From Lunatimonas salinarum (GTDB lineage Bacteria; Bacteroidota; Bacteroidia; Cytophagales; Cyclobacteriaceae), in NCBI RefSeq assembly GCF_017811155.1, contig NZ_JACVCV010000003.1, positions 310,001 through 374,000 on the forward strand: 64,000 nt of DNA, given 5' to 3'. The translations under genes and the position numbers were made by a program. Under the pieces are notes generated by a model. It had not been told where the DNA came from, made no database searches, and was given only the letters and a program-made list of their open reading frames with translations. Each line of letters opens with the position of its first letter. Within the stretch, counting starts at the first letter, position 1. Positions 53,850 to 61,994 of this stretch are shown one piece after another.

Positions 53850-53880
53850 CAATATTAAAACCCTTATCTCACACTTACAA
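53850..53880 (-). promoter_or_regulatory. Promoter of the ilv-leu operon
   Basis: On the minus strand TTG (53880-53878), 20 nt, TAATATTG (53857-53850; one mismatch to TAnnTTTG). Transcription would start near 53843, about 45 nt before the leader peptide ATG. Confidence 0.6.
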
Positions 53881-54166
53881 TATTTTATTTCTTTTTTTCA
53901 TATCCCCAAAAAACATACCGAAAGGATTCTAGAACAAAATGGAAATTTAAATTTATATTTTAAAAAAACAGAAAATATTATTTCTAAATAATTCAAATTA
54001 GTTAAAAATACAAAATTATATTCTGCTGTTGGATTTTAGAGGGAAACCCGTTTTTCTTCAGGCTAAAGTTTAGCCTAAAGATAAGGATATTATTTTACGT
54101 TCAAAATTTTTTCTTTTTATCCGGCAATTTGAGTTTGCCTGCTGTGGCCTGCTATCTCCGATTCAC
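53881..54166. other. Gene-free gap between the ilv operon and ispE
   Basis: About 285 very A/T-rich bases between two divergent promoters. Apart from the palindrome at 54060-54076 nothing is recognised. Confidence 0.5.
54060..54076. repeat. 17-bp perfect palindrome AGGCTAAAGTTTAGCCT
   Basis: AGGCTAAA and TTTAGCCT flank one central G. It lies between the divergent ilv and ispE promoters, about 90 nt before the ispE -7 element and about 180 nt from the ilv promoter. It could be an operator, but no regulator gene is near. Confidence 0.6.
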
Positions 54167-54174
54167 TACCTTTG
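54167..54174 (+). promoter_or_regulatory. -7 promoter element for ispE
   Basis: TACCTTTG matches TAnnTTTG, 27 nt before the ispE ATG. The -33 half is unclear. It excludes the upstream in-frame ATG at 54129 as the start. Confidence 0.45.
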
Positions 54175-54200
54175 CAGCAGAACAGACACTAGTACCTCGC

Positions 54201-55007
54201 ATGATTGTTTTTCCGAATGCCAAAATCAACCTAGGGCTTTACATCACCGCTAAGCGACCCGACGGATACCATGAAATCCAAAGCTGCATGTACCCGGTAC
54301 CGCTATGTGATGCTTTGGAGATCCAAATCGCCAAAAAAAACCGGTTTGAATCCTCCGGCATTCCCATCCCCGGCAACCCGGATGACAACCTAATCCTCAA
54401 GGCTTATCGATTGTTGAAGAAAGATTTTCCAGACCTTCCGCCCATTTCGGTTCATTTGCATAAGCATATCCCTATGGGGGCAGGACTTGGTGGAGGTTCC
54501 TCCGATGCCGCGTTTGCTTTAAAAAGCATGAATACCCTGTTTGAACTCTACTTAGAAGATTGGATACTGGAGGATTATGCCGCTCAGATAGGCAGCGATT
54601 GCCCCTTCTTCATCACCAATCGGCCTAGGCTGGTGAGTGGCAGGGGCGAAATAATGCAGGATAGCAGCCTGAACCTAAGCGGTAAATGGATTTTGCTGAT
54701 CTATCCTTCCATTCACATAGGCACCAAAGAAGCCTACGCCGGAGTAAGGCCCAGACCGATTGACACAAAACTCGAAGAGTGCCTGCAAAAGCCCTCGCAG
54801 TGGAAATCCTGCCTGAAAAACGATTTTGAAGAAAGCATTTTCCCCAACCACCCGAAAATCAATATCCTGAAAAACGAACTGTATCACTCGGGTGCGTTTT
54901 TCGCCGCCATGTCAGGCTCTGGCTCGTCGGTATTTGGACTGTTTGAAAAAGAACCACCGCAAACGGCGATCGAAGTATCCAATTTTAGCTTTCGGACTCA
55001 ATTATAG
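54201..55007 (+). CDS. ispE: 4-(cytidine 5'-diphospho)-2-C-methyl-D-erythritol kinase
   Basis: GHMP kinase of the non-mevalonate isoprenoid pathway, phosphorylating the 2-hydroxyl of CDP-methylerythritol. The chosen start MIVFPNAKINLGLYI gives 268 aa and fits the family exactly. The ATP loop is PMGAGLGGGSSDAAF near residue 94 and the C-terminal glycine motif is AAMSGSGSSVFGLF near residue 235. It converges with the EamA transporter gene, whose stop is 9 nt away. Confidence 0.95.
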   Translation: MIVFPNAKINLGLYITAKRPDGYHEIQSCMYPVPLCDALEIQIAKKNRFESSGIPIPGNPDDNLILKAYRLLKKDFPDLPPISVHLHKHIPMGAGLGGGSSDAAFALKSMNTLFELYLEDWILEDYAAQIGSDCPFFITNRPRLVSGRGEIMQDSSLNLSGKWILLIYPSIHIGTKEAYAGVRPRPIDTKLEECLQKPSQWKSCLKNDFEESIFPNHPKINILKNELYHSGAFFAAMSGSGSSVFGLFEKEPPQTAIEVSNFSFRTQL

Positions 55008-55015
55008 CCCCCTTC

Positions 55016-55936
55016 TCATGCACGCATCAGGCGCTTAGAAGCTTTTCGTTTTTCATAGAAATTAATAAGCGGGTATAAACATACCGCCGAAAGGATGATC
55101 AAGGTGCCCCAATAAAAGGCTGAGGACATCTTTTCAGACTCCCCAAAAATCAGCAAAGCCAACAGAATCCCATACACCGGCTCCAAATTAACGGTTAGAT
55201 TCACCGCAAATGCAGTGAGTCGCTTCATCAACTCAACCGATACCGTAAATGCAAAGACGGTACATACGGTTGATAGGATGAGCAGCCAAAACCAGTCCAT
55301 CCCTTGCGGCCAAAAGACTACTCCGGATTCGGTGAAATAAGCGGAATAAAAGGGCATGAATAGCGCTGCAAACAGAAACGCCCCGATCATTTCGTAAAAT
55401 GTGATGGTATAATGGCTGTGCCTCTTGGCTAATTTTCCATTGATCACCATAAAACAAGCACAGATGAATGCGGAGAGCACGGCCATGCTTAAGCCAAGCC
55501 AATACCCAAACTCAAAACTGAAGATCACGTACAGTCCCAAAATCACCACCAAGCCCAAAAATACTTCGATCCATTTAATCTTGGCTCGGTTGGCCAATGG
55601 CTCCAGCAGCGAAGTCCACAGGGAACAGGTTGCTATACCCGCCAAACAGACAGAAACGGTAGATACCCTCGTGGACCAAAAAAAGAGAATCCAATGTGCA
55701 CTGATCAAAAATCCTGTCAGAATAATTTTAAGGATCTCCCTATGCCCTAGCCGCACGGAACGACCCCGTATGAAAAAAATCAGCCCCAAAGTCAGCACTG
55801 CGATCCACGTTCGGTGAAACACGATCTCCACCGCAGAGACACTGATCAACAATCCAAGGATTCCAGTAAAACTCCACACAAGAATAACCAGGTGAAGGGT
55901 GAGATAATCCTTCGTCAGTGAACTTACCTGTATCAT
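55016..55936 (-). CDS. EamA-family (DMT) transporter
   Basis: Inner-membrane protein of 306 aa with ten predicted helices in two EamA repeats: the first begins LHLVILVWSFTGILGLLI, the second YWLGLSMAVLSAFICACFMV. The end of repeat two, LTVNLEPVYGILLALLIFGE, is the family hallmark. These transporters export amino acids or other metabolites; the substrate is not readable. It starts 1 nt after the LptF/LptG-type gene and is probably co-transcribed. Confidence 0.9.
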   Translation of the reverse strand: MIQVSSLTKDYLTLHLVILVWSFTGILGLLISVSAVEIVFHRTWIAVLTLGLIFFIRGRSVRLGHREILKIILTGFLISAHWILFFWSTRVSTVSVCLAGIATCSLWTSLLEPLANRAKIKWIEVFLGLVVILGLYVIFSFEFGYWLGLSMAVLSAFICACFMVINGKLAKRHSHYTITFYEMIGAFLFAALFMPFYSAYFTESGVVFWPQGMDWFWLLILSTVCTVFAFTVSVELMKRLTAFAVNLTVNLEPVYGILLALLIFGESEKMSSAFYWGTLIILSAVCLYPLINFYEKRKASKRLMRA

Positions 55937-55937
55937 A

Positions 55938-57011
55938 TTATCGGGGAACTGTCTTGTAAAGTACCAACCCTGTCAGTGCGAAAATCATGTTCGGTATCCA
56001 AACCGCTAAAATCGGATAAGCGGTGCCTGCTTCCGCAAAGGTACGGGAGAGCAAAAATAAAATAATGTAGACAAACGCCAGCAAAAAGCCCAGCGCAATT
56101 TTAAACCCAGAGCCACCCCTCGTCTTTTTGGAGGAGACGATTACCCCAATAAAGGTCAAGATAATCGCCGCAAAGGGAGACATAAAGCGCACATATTTTT
56201 CTATCCGGTAGTAGTTTATATTGTCTGCCCCCCTATCCAACAATATCTCTATCTGTTCCTCCAGCTTGGGTAGCGTAAGGGTCTCGTGGTGGTTTTTGGG
56301 CAGGTCAAAGTCCTCCGGCTTGATCGACAATACCGTATCCATCCGCTCACCGGTAGTCCATTCCTCATGCATTTCTTTAAATTCGCGGAGCTTCCAGTTT
56401 CGTACACTCCACGCATTGGTGGTGGTATCCCACACTATCCGGTCGGCAGACAGTTTTGCAATCAGCTCGCCATCCCTAATTTGTTCCATGGTGAAATTAT
56501 AACCTTGATTACCTGAGGTGTAATAGCGCGAAATATAGGCATAGGTGTCCGGAGCTATTTTGATATGGATATTCTGTTGGTCAAAATTGCGCTTATCATC
56601 CAAATACCTTACCCTAAAATCAGACACCCCCAAGGTAGCTACCGGAAGCACCCACCCATTTAGCAGAAACCCAACGATGGCTATCAGGATGGCGGAAAAC
56701 AGAAAAGGGACAAGCATACGCATAAAACTTACCCCACTGCTCAGAATCGCCACAATCTCGGTTCTGCCGGCCATTTTGGAAGTAATGAAAATCACGGAAA
56801 TAAACACCGTAATGGGTGTGAGCAGGTTGTTTAGGTATAGCCCGTAATTCATCATGTACTTCAGGATTTCCGACGCCGGCACATCATTCCGGATATAGGC
56901 ATCGTTTTTTTCCGTAAAGTCCAGTACAAGAACAATCATGATCAGCATCAAAACCACAAAAAAATAGGTTTTGAGGAAATCTTTAATGATCAGTTTGTCC
57001 AATAGTTTCAT
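55938..57011 (-). CDS. LptF/LptG-family lipopolysaccharide export permease
   Basis: Inner-membrane component of the Lpt machine that extracts LPS for transport to the outer membrane. The 357-aa protein begins KLLDKLIIKDFLKTYFFVV, typical of YjgP/YjgQ proteins. It has three N-terminal helices, a periplasmic jelly-roll domain (about 110-270) and three C-terminal helices (SPFAAIILTFIGVIVSSKK). The sequence does not allow a choice between LptF and LptG. It lies 72 nt after tgt on the same strand. Confidence 0.9.
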   Translation of the reverse strand: MKLLDKLIIKDFLKTYFFVVLMLIMIVLVLDFTEKNDAYIRNDVPASEILKYMMNYGLYLNNLLTPITVFISVIFITSKMAGRTEIVAILSSGVSFMRMLVPFLFSAILIAIVGFLLNGWVLPVATLGVSDFRVRYLDDKRNFDQQNIHIKIAPDTYAYISRYYTSGNQGYNFTMEQIRDGELIAKLSADRIVWDTTTNAWSVRNWKLREFKEMHEEWTTGERMDTVLSIKPEDFDLPKNHHETLTLPKLEEQIEILLDRGADNINYYRIEKYVRFMSPFAAIILTFIGVIVSSKKTRGGSGFKIALGFLLAFVYIILFLLSRTFAEAGTAYPILAVWIPNMIFALTGLVLYKTVPR

Positions 57012-57083
57012 ACTGGTATACCTTTCTTTCTAATGCTGCTTTTGTTCCTTACGTAAAGGTAAAACCTTCGGTTGGCCAATGAT

Positions 57084-58214
57084 TTACAGGCGGCGACTCA
57101 CCCGCTCCACCATCCCGGCCTTCCAAGAGGCAAACTCACCGGCCTTAATTTTCTCCCGGGCCTGCCCCACCAACCACAAATAAAAGGAAAGGTTGTGAAT
57201 GCTTGCAATCTGAGCTGCCAACATTTCTTTCGAAATGGTCAGGTGCCGTAAATAGGCCTTTGTGTACCCATTGCTTACGGCACTTTCAAACCCCAAGTCT
57301 ATGGGAGAGAAATCATCTTTCCATTTTTCATTTCGGATATTGACGATTCCCTCCGTGGTAAAAAGCATCCCATTGCGGGCGTTTCGCGTTGGCATCACAC
57401 AGTCAAACATGTCCACCCCCAGAGCAATGCATTCCAAGATATTCGCCGGTGTACCCACCCCCATCAGGTACCTAGGCTTGTCCTCGGGCAAAATGGCCGT
57501 AACCCACTCTGTCATCTCGTACATCAATTCGGCAGGTTCCCCCACGGAAAGTCCTCCGATGGCGTTGCCCTCCCTTCCCTGCGCTGCCACAAAAGTGGCA
57601 GATTCGGTTCTCAGGTCTTTGAATACGCTGCCCTGTACGATGGGAAACAAGGTCTGCGCATAACCATATTTCCCTTCTGTTTCGTCAAAGCGCTGTATAC
57701 ATCGTGATAACCAACGGTGGGTGAGATCCATGGATTTCTTTGCATACCCCCGTTCGCAGGGATAGGGCGTGCATTCGTCAAAGGCCATGACGATGTCTGC
57801 GCCGATCGCCCGTTGAATGTCCATGACATTCTCCGGTGTAAAACGATGTTTTGACCCGTCTATATGCGATTTAAACAACACCCCCTCTTCTGTTATTTTA
57901 CGGTTATCGGCTAGTGAGAACACTTGGTATCCCCCGCTATCGGTCAAAATGGGCCTATCCCAACCGATAAATTTATGCAAGCCCCCTGCAGCTTCCATGA
58001 TTTCCAGCCCGGGCCTTAGGTAAAGGTGGTAGGTATTGCCCAAAATTATCTGAGCCTTTATATCTTCTCGCAACTCACGCTGATGCACCGCCTTCACCGT
58101 ACCTGCAGTACCTACAGGCATAAAAATGGGCGTTTCGATTACGCCGTGTGCAGTCTCCAAGTGGCCTGCACGGGCCTTACTGTTGGCATCTTTGTGATGG
58201 AGGGTAAAATTCAT
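57084..58214 (-). CDS. tgt: tRNA-guanine transglycosylase without the zinc cysteines
   Basis: Exchanges G34 of GUN-anticodon tRNAs for preQ1 in queuosine synthesis. The 376-aa protein has the catalytic acid in LTDSGGYQVFSLAD near residue 90 and the nucleophile in GVDMFDCVMPTRNARNG near residue 265. At the usual zinc site (DPECDCYTC in E. coli) it reads DLGFESAVS, so all three Cys are lost while the following IHNL His remains. This variant is, as far as I recall, common in Bacteroidota. Length and all other motifs are normal, so it should be active. Confidence 0.93.
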   Translation of the reverse strand: MNFTLHHKDANSKARAGHLETAHGVIETPIFMPVGTAGTVKAVHQRELREDIKAQIILGNTYHLYLRPGLEIMEAAGGLHKFIGWDRPILTDSGGYQVFSLADNRKITEEGVLFKSHIDGSKHRFTPENVMDIQRAIGADIVMAFDECTPYPCERGYAKKSMDLTHRWLSRCIQRFDETEGKYGYAQTLFPIVQGSVFKDLRTESATFVAAQGREGNAIGGLSVGEPAELMYEMTEWVTAILPEDKPRYLMGVGTPANILECIALGVDMFDCVMPTRNARNGMLFTTEGIVNIRNEKWKDDFSPIDLGFESAVSNGYTKAYLRHLTISKEMLAAQIASIHNLSFYLWLVGQAREKIKAGEFASWKAGMVERVSRRL

Positions 58215-58307
58215 TCGTTAACCGTTTGATTCTGCAAGTTATGCCTGACTATTTTTATCTCCGCAAAAATAGAGGCATTTCGCCAAAAGAGTTGTCGATT
58301 TTGATTT

Positions 58308-58315
58308 TATCTTTG
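58308..58315 (+). promoter_or_regulatory. -7 promoter element for the glycosyltransferase operon
   Basis: TATCTTTG matches TAnnTTTG, 23 nt before the ATG at 58338. Transcription should start near 58322, which rules out the TTG at 58320 as start codon. No good -33 element is present. Confidence 0.45.
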
Positions 58316-58337
58316 CCACTTGAATAAAAACCCAAGT

Positions 58338-59465
58338 ATGGAAGAAGTAGTGTGGATGGTCTTTTTTTTCGCGGTAGCTGTCCAGTTAATGTACATGCTC
58401 TTCATTTTTGGTAGACTGGCTTTCTTCCCCAATAGACCTCAAAAAATCCCCTCAGTAGATTCGTTGGAAGGGGTGACCATATTGATAGCAGCAAGAAACG
58501 AATTAGAAAACCTGCAAAAACAACTCCCGATCCTGATGGCACAGGATTATCCTTCTTTCGAAATCCTGTATGTCAATGACCGTTCTAAAGACGATACGGA
58601 AGACTGGCTGAGGGAGCAGGAATCCCGCTACCCGAACGTACGTTCCGTACATATACGGTATGTCCCCGACCATGTTACGGCAAAAAAATACGCACTCACC
58701 TTGGGCATCAAAGTGGCATCCCATGATGTGATCTTGCTCACCGATGCAGATTGTATCCCTGTTTCCGACCAATGGATTAAGCGGATGACGGCCCCCGTAC
58801 GAACCCAAAACAAAACCTTCGCCTTGGGCCATGGCGCCTACTTGGAGGTACCCGGATTACTAAACAAACTGATCCAATTTGAAACTTTGCTCACCGCGCT
58901 GTATTATTTTTCCTTTGGGCTTTGGCGGGCGCCTTTTATGGGAGTAGGAAGGAATCTCTGCTACCGGAAAAGTTTCTTTATGGAAAAGAAAGCATTTCAC
59001 GGCCTTTGGCATGTTGTCGGGGGAGACGATGACCTTTTTGTAAACAAACATGCAGATAAAACGAACACCTCCGTGGTAATCCACCCGGAAAGCGTTACCA
59101 TGTCCCAGCCCAAAACCACTTTCAGTGAATTTTTCACCCAAAAAAGGAGGCATTTTCAGGCCGGAAAATATTATCGGTTAAAAGATAAACTAAAACTGGG
59201 TATTTATACGTTTACACACTTGGTGTTTTGGGGCAGCGGCATCATCCTGCTCACAATGCAGCGCTCATGGGAACCAATTGCGTTGGTTTCCGGGTTGGTT
59301 TTGCTGAGAGCTGCATTGCAATATGCGATACTCCGAAATACAAGAAAGAAATTAGAAGGTGTGGGCAAAGTGCTTTGGACCATGTTTTTTGATTTTATGT
59401 ATTTGATCTATTTTTGGATTATCGGAACCAAAGGGTATCTGTCAAAAACAGTTAGATGGAAATAA
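58338..59465 (+). CDS. Membrane-bound family 2 glycosyltransferase
   Basis: Inverting GT-A glycosyltransferase of 375 aa. One N-terminal helix (VVWMVFFFAVAVQLMYML) is followed by the catalytic domain: VTILIAARNE, the UDP-sugar motif ILYVNDRSKDDT, the DxD-like LLTDADCIPV near residue 138 and the processivity-type QKRRHFQAGKYYR. Two or three C-terminal helices follow. Product unknown; it may build a surface glycan. The ATG fits the promoter element better than an upstream TTG. Its 3' end overlaps the sigma factor gene by 10 nt. Confidence 0.87.
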   Translation: MEEVVWMVFFFAVAVQLMYMLFIFGRLAFFPNRPQKIPSVDSLEGVTILIAARNELENLQKQLPILMAQDYPSFEILYVNDRSKDDTEDWLREQESRYPNVRSVHIRYVPDHVTAKKYALTLGIKVASHDVILLTDADCIPVSDQWIKRMTAPVRTQNKTFALGHGAYLEVPGLLNKLIQFETLLTALYYFSFGLWRAPFMGVGRNLCYRKSFFMEKKAFHGLWHVVGGDDDLFVNKHADKTNTSVVIHPESVTMSQPKTTFSEFFTQKRRHFQAGKYYRLKDKLKLGIYTFTHLVFWGSGIILLTMQRSWEPIALVSGLVLLRAALQYAILRNTRKKLEGVGKVLWTMFFDFMYLIYFWIIGTKGYLSKTVRWK

Positions 59466-60067
59466 ACGAAAGAGAGTTTTCAGACAAGGCGTTAGAGGAT
59501 TTTGACCTGATCGATCGGGCCGTCAGGGACAAGGATCAGCAGGCCTATGCCACGCTGATGAAGCGTTACAAAAAGGCGGTTTACTTCATGATCCTGAAAA
59601 TGATACGGGACACCGATGATGCCGAAGACCTCACGATGGAAGCCTTTGCGAAATCCTTCCGAAACCTTCACAAGTTTAAGAAAGACTACACCTTCAGCAC
59701 GTGGCTCTTTCGCATAGCCACAAATAACGCCATTGACTTCATCCGAAAGAAAAAGCTCAAGACGATGAGCCTAAATAACACGCTGACCGATGATGGCGGC
59801 AATTCGGTAAATATCGACGTGGAAGACGATGACAATAACCCACAGGACGAATTTATTAAGACCCAGCGAATTGAAATGGTGCGTATTTTTGTGGACAAGC
59901 TGCCGGCAAAATACCGAAAGCTTGTAAAGCTCCGCTATTTCGACGAACTGTCCTATGATGAAATCGCCGAGGAGCTAGGCAAGCCATTAGGGACTGTCAA
60001 AGCACAGCTTCACCGATCACGTGAATTACTCTACGAAATTGCCCAGGGCAAAAGCAAACACATCTAA
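59456..60067 (+). CDS. RNA polymerase sigma-70 family factor (ECF-like)
   Basis: A 203-aa sigma factor. Region 2 covers about residues 25-95 (YKKAVYFMILKMIRDTDDAE, STWLFRIATNNAIDFIRKKK) and region 4 about 140-195 (LPAKYRKLVKLRYFDELSYDE, LGKPLGTVKAQLHRSRELL). An acidic linker (NVDIEVEDDDNN-like stretch) separates them. Relatives with this context in Bacteroidota seem constitutive and are not paired with an anti-sigma gene; none is found here either. It overlaps the glycosyltransferase gene and is followed 19 nt later by rsmG. Confidence 0.9.
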   Translation: MEINEREFSDKALEDFDLIDRAVRDKDQQAYATLMKRYKKAVYFMILKMIRDTDDAEDLTMEAFAKSFRNLHKFKKDYTFSTWLFRIATNNAIDFIRKKKLKTMSLNNTLTDDGGNSVNIDVEDDDNNPQDEFIKTQRIEMVRIFVDKLPAKYRKLVKLRYFDELSYDEIAEELGKPLGTVKAQLHRSRELLYEIAQGKSKHI

Positions 60068-60086
60068 CCCATCACCTTAGCCGTCA

Positions 60087-60728
60087 ATGGACGTTCAACT
60101 GATTTTTTCTTATTTCCCGGGGCTTACGGAGACCCAACAGGAGCAATTCACCAAACTCGGCGAGCTTTATGCCGATTGGAACAGCAAGATCAATGTGATC
60201 AGCCGAAAAGACATGGATCACTTCTACCTGCACCATGTGCTGCATTCCTTGGGAATTGCGAAGGTGGTGCAGTTTCGGCCGGAGACCAAAATTTTGGACA
60301 TTGGCACAGGTGGTGGATTCCCCGGCATACCCTTGGCTATCCTCTTCCCTGAAGCATCGTTTCATCTAGTGGATTCCATAGGAAAGAAAATCACGGTGGT
60401 TAAGGACGTAGTGAAGACGCTGAAGTTACAAAATGTGGAGCCTCAGCAAACCCGTGCGGAGGAACTTAACCGCAAATACCATTTTGTCGTAAGCCGTGCC
60501 GTCACCCAAATGGCCAATTTTTTCCCTTGGGTGAAAGGCAAGTTCCGAAAAGAAGACATAGATCCAGAATTCCAAAACGGCATCTTCTACCTGAAGGGAG
60601 GGGATGTGGACGAAGAGCTGGAAGAAATGAATGTAAGCTACATCAGCTACCACCTGGAAGATTACTTCAAAGAGAAGTTTTTCGAGACAAAGAAAGTCGT
60701 CTATATACCCTACGAGGGCAAACGGTAA
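60087..60728 (+). CDS. rsmG: 16S rRNA (guanine527-N7)-methyltransferase
   Basis: SAM-dependent methyltransferase of 213 aa that modifies G527 in the decoding region of 16S rRNA. Visible motifs are NVISRKDMDHFYLHHVLHSL near residue 34, the SAM loop ILDIGTGGGFPGIPLAILFP near residue 70, and VVSRAVTQMANFFPW near residue 135. Loss of the enzyme causes low-level streptomycin resistance in other bacteria. Confidence 0.95.
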   Translation: MDVQLIFSYFPGLTETQQEQFTKLGELYADWNSKINVISRKDMDHFYLHHVLHSLGIAKVVQFRPETKILDIGTGGGFPGIPLAILFPEASFHLVDSIGKKITVVKDVVKTLKLQNVEPQQTRAEELNRKYHFVVSRAVTQMANFFPWVKGKFRKEDIDPEFQNGIFYLKGGDVDEELEEMNVSYISYHLEDYFKEKFFETKKVVYIPYEGKR

Positions 60729-60775
60729 AATTTCATTTTTTTGTCCTAACTTTCCAAGTGTCAATCGGAAATAGT

Positions 60776-61936
60776 ATGGGAAAAAGCATTCTAACCGGTA
60801 TTTGCATCCTTGGAGGAATGGCCCTATTGGGATGCACCAAACCAACGTCAAATAATACCTCCTATAACCAAGTTTCAATCTACGACACCGTATCGATCGA
60901 TTCAAAGGGTGAACTGCTTTTTTTAAACTGGAGCCTTAGTACTGCCACCGTTTCTTCCGACCTGAGTACCTTGTACAATTTCAACGTCGACGAACCGTCT
61001 TTGGAAGTCGTAGATCTCGACAAGTATATCCTGTCCCATAAAGTCCCTTTAGAGCGGGAAGGTCCGAACGGAATTGGTCAGCGGGGCAAAGGGGGGATTT
61101 TGGCACTTTCAGATCAACTGCTGTTTTTCAAGGGATGGCCTGCTCCCTATGTAATGGACTTGCAAGGACGCAGAACCGGTCTGTTGGAGAACCTTACCTT
61201 GATCAAGTCTTCGGTGACCCCAGCCGGTCGTGATTTTATGTATGAAATCATGTATCCCGACTTTCCTAACTTGGTATTTGGCATCACAAATGAGTATCCG
61301 GGAAAGAACTTTGAGTTTACGGTGCTAGATCTCATGGACAATTCCATCAAATCGACCACTCCGCTGTCTGCCTGGGACAATTTCTCTGACTACTCGTTGG
61401 TTTTTGATGACGGAACTCAGTTTGACCTTTGGGCACCGAGGGTCTACGTGACACTCCTTGGGCAATACATCTGTCTCAGCACAGATGTCAGCTCCGATCT
61501 ATACCTTTACGAACCTAGAACCGAAAAACTCATTTTCAAGGAATTTCCCCACAGCCTATCACCGAAGCATAAAACAACAACCGGATCGATCCAAACTTCG
61601 GACCCAGCTCAATTCCAAGCGACCTTTCGCAAATTATACGGTGATATATCATTCCATCCTCCTTTTTGGGACAATGACAATCAAGTCTACTACCGCTTCA
61701 GCCATACGACTACCTTCGAGAGGTCCAAAGACGGTCTCTACCCCAAACGGATCGAGCAGCAAGTATACCTTTCGGTTATTGATACCAATTTCACACTTTC
61801 CAAGGAATATCCGCTGGAACCCCTAAACGAAGCACCTGTATTTAGTTTTAGCAAGGATGGAAAAATCTGGACGTTCCTAAACCTAAACGATGAAATCGCC
61901 TTTCTAAGGTTGGTATTGCATAAAGATTTGCCGTAA
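60776..61936 (+). CDS. DUF4221-family lipoprotein
   Basis: A 386-aa exported lipoprotein (signal GGMALLGCTKPTS) with a propeller-like, beta-rich body, of a type found almost only in Bacteroidota and recorded as DUF4221. Function unknown. The opening SKGELLFLNWSL, the middle NGIGQRGKGGILALSDQLLF and the closing KEYPLEPLNEAPVFSFSKDG are what I recall of the family. The ATG at 60776 begins the signal peptide; the long open frame before it belongs to rsmG in another frame. It lies 47 nt after rsmG. Confidence 0.8.
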   Translation: MGKSILTGICILGGMALLGCTKPTSNNTSYNQVSIYDTVSIDSKGELLFLNWSLSTATVSSDLSTLYNFNVDEPSLEVVDLDKYILSHKVPLEREGPNGIGQRGKGGILALSDQLLFFKGWPAPYVMDLQGRRTGLLENLTLIKSSVTPAGRDFMYEIMYPDFPNLVFGITNEYPGKNFEFTVLDLMDNSIKSTTPLSAWDNFSDYSLVFDDGTQFDLWAPRVYVTLLGQYICLSTDVSSDLYLYEPRTEKLIFKEFPHSLSPKHKTTTGSIQTSDPAQFQATFRKLYGDISFHPPFWDNDNQVYYRFSHTTTFERSKDGLYPKRIEQQVYLSVIDTNFTLSKEYPLEPLNEAPVFSFSKDGKIWTFLNLNDEIAFLRLVLHKDLP

Positions 61937-61994
61937 AAACATCTTTTGGGAGGTGACTTTACGGCAAATTGGACTAATTTCACCCAAGGAGTGG

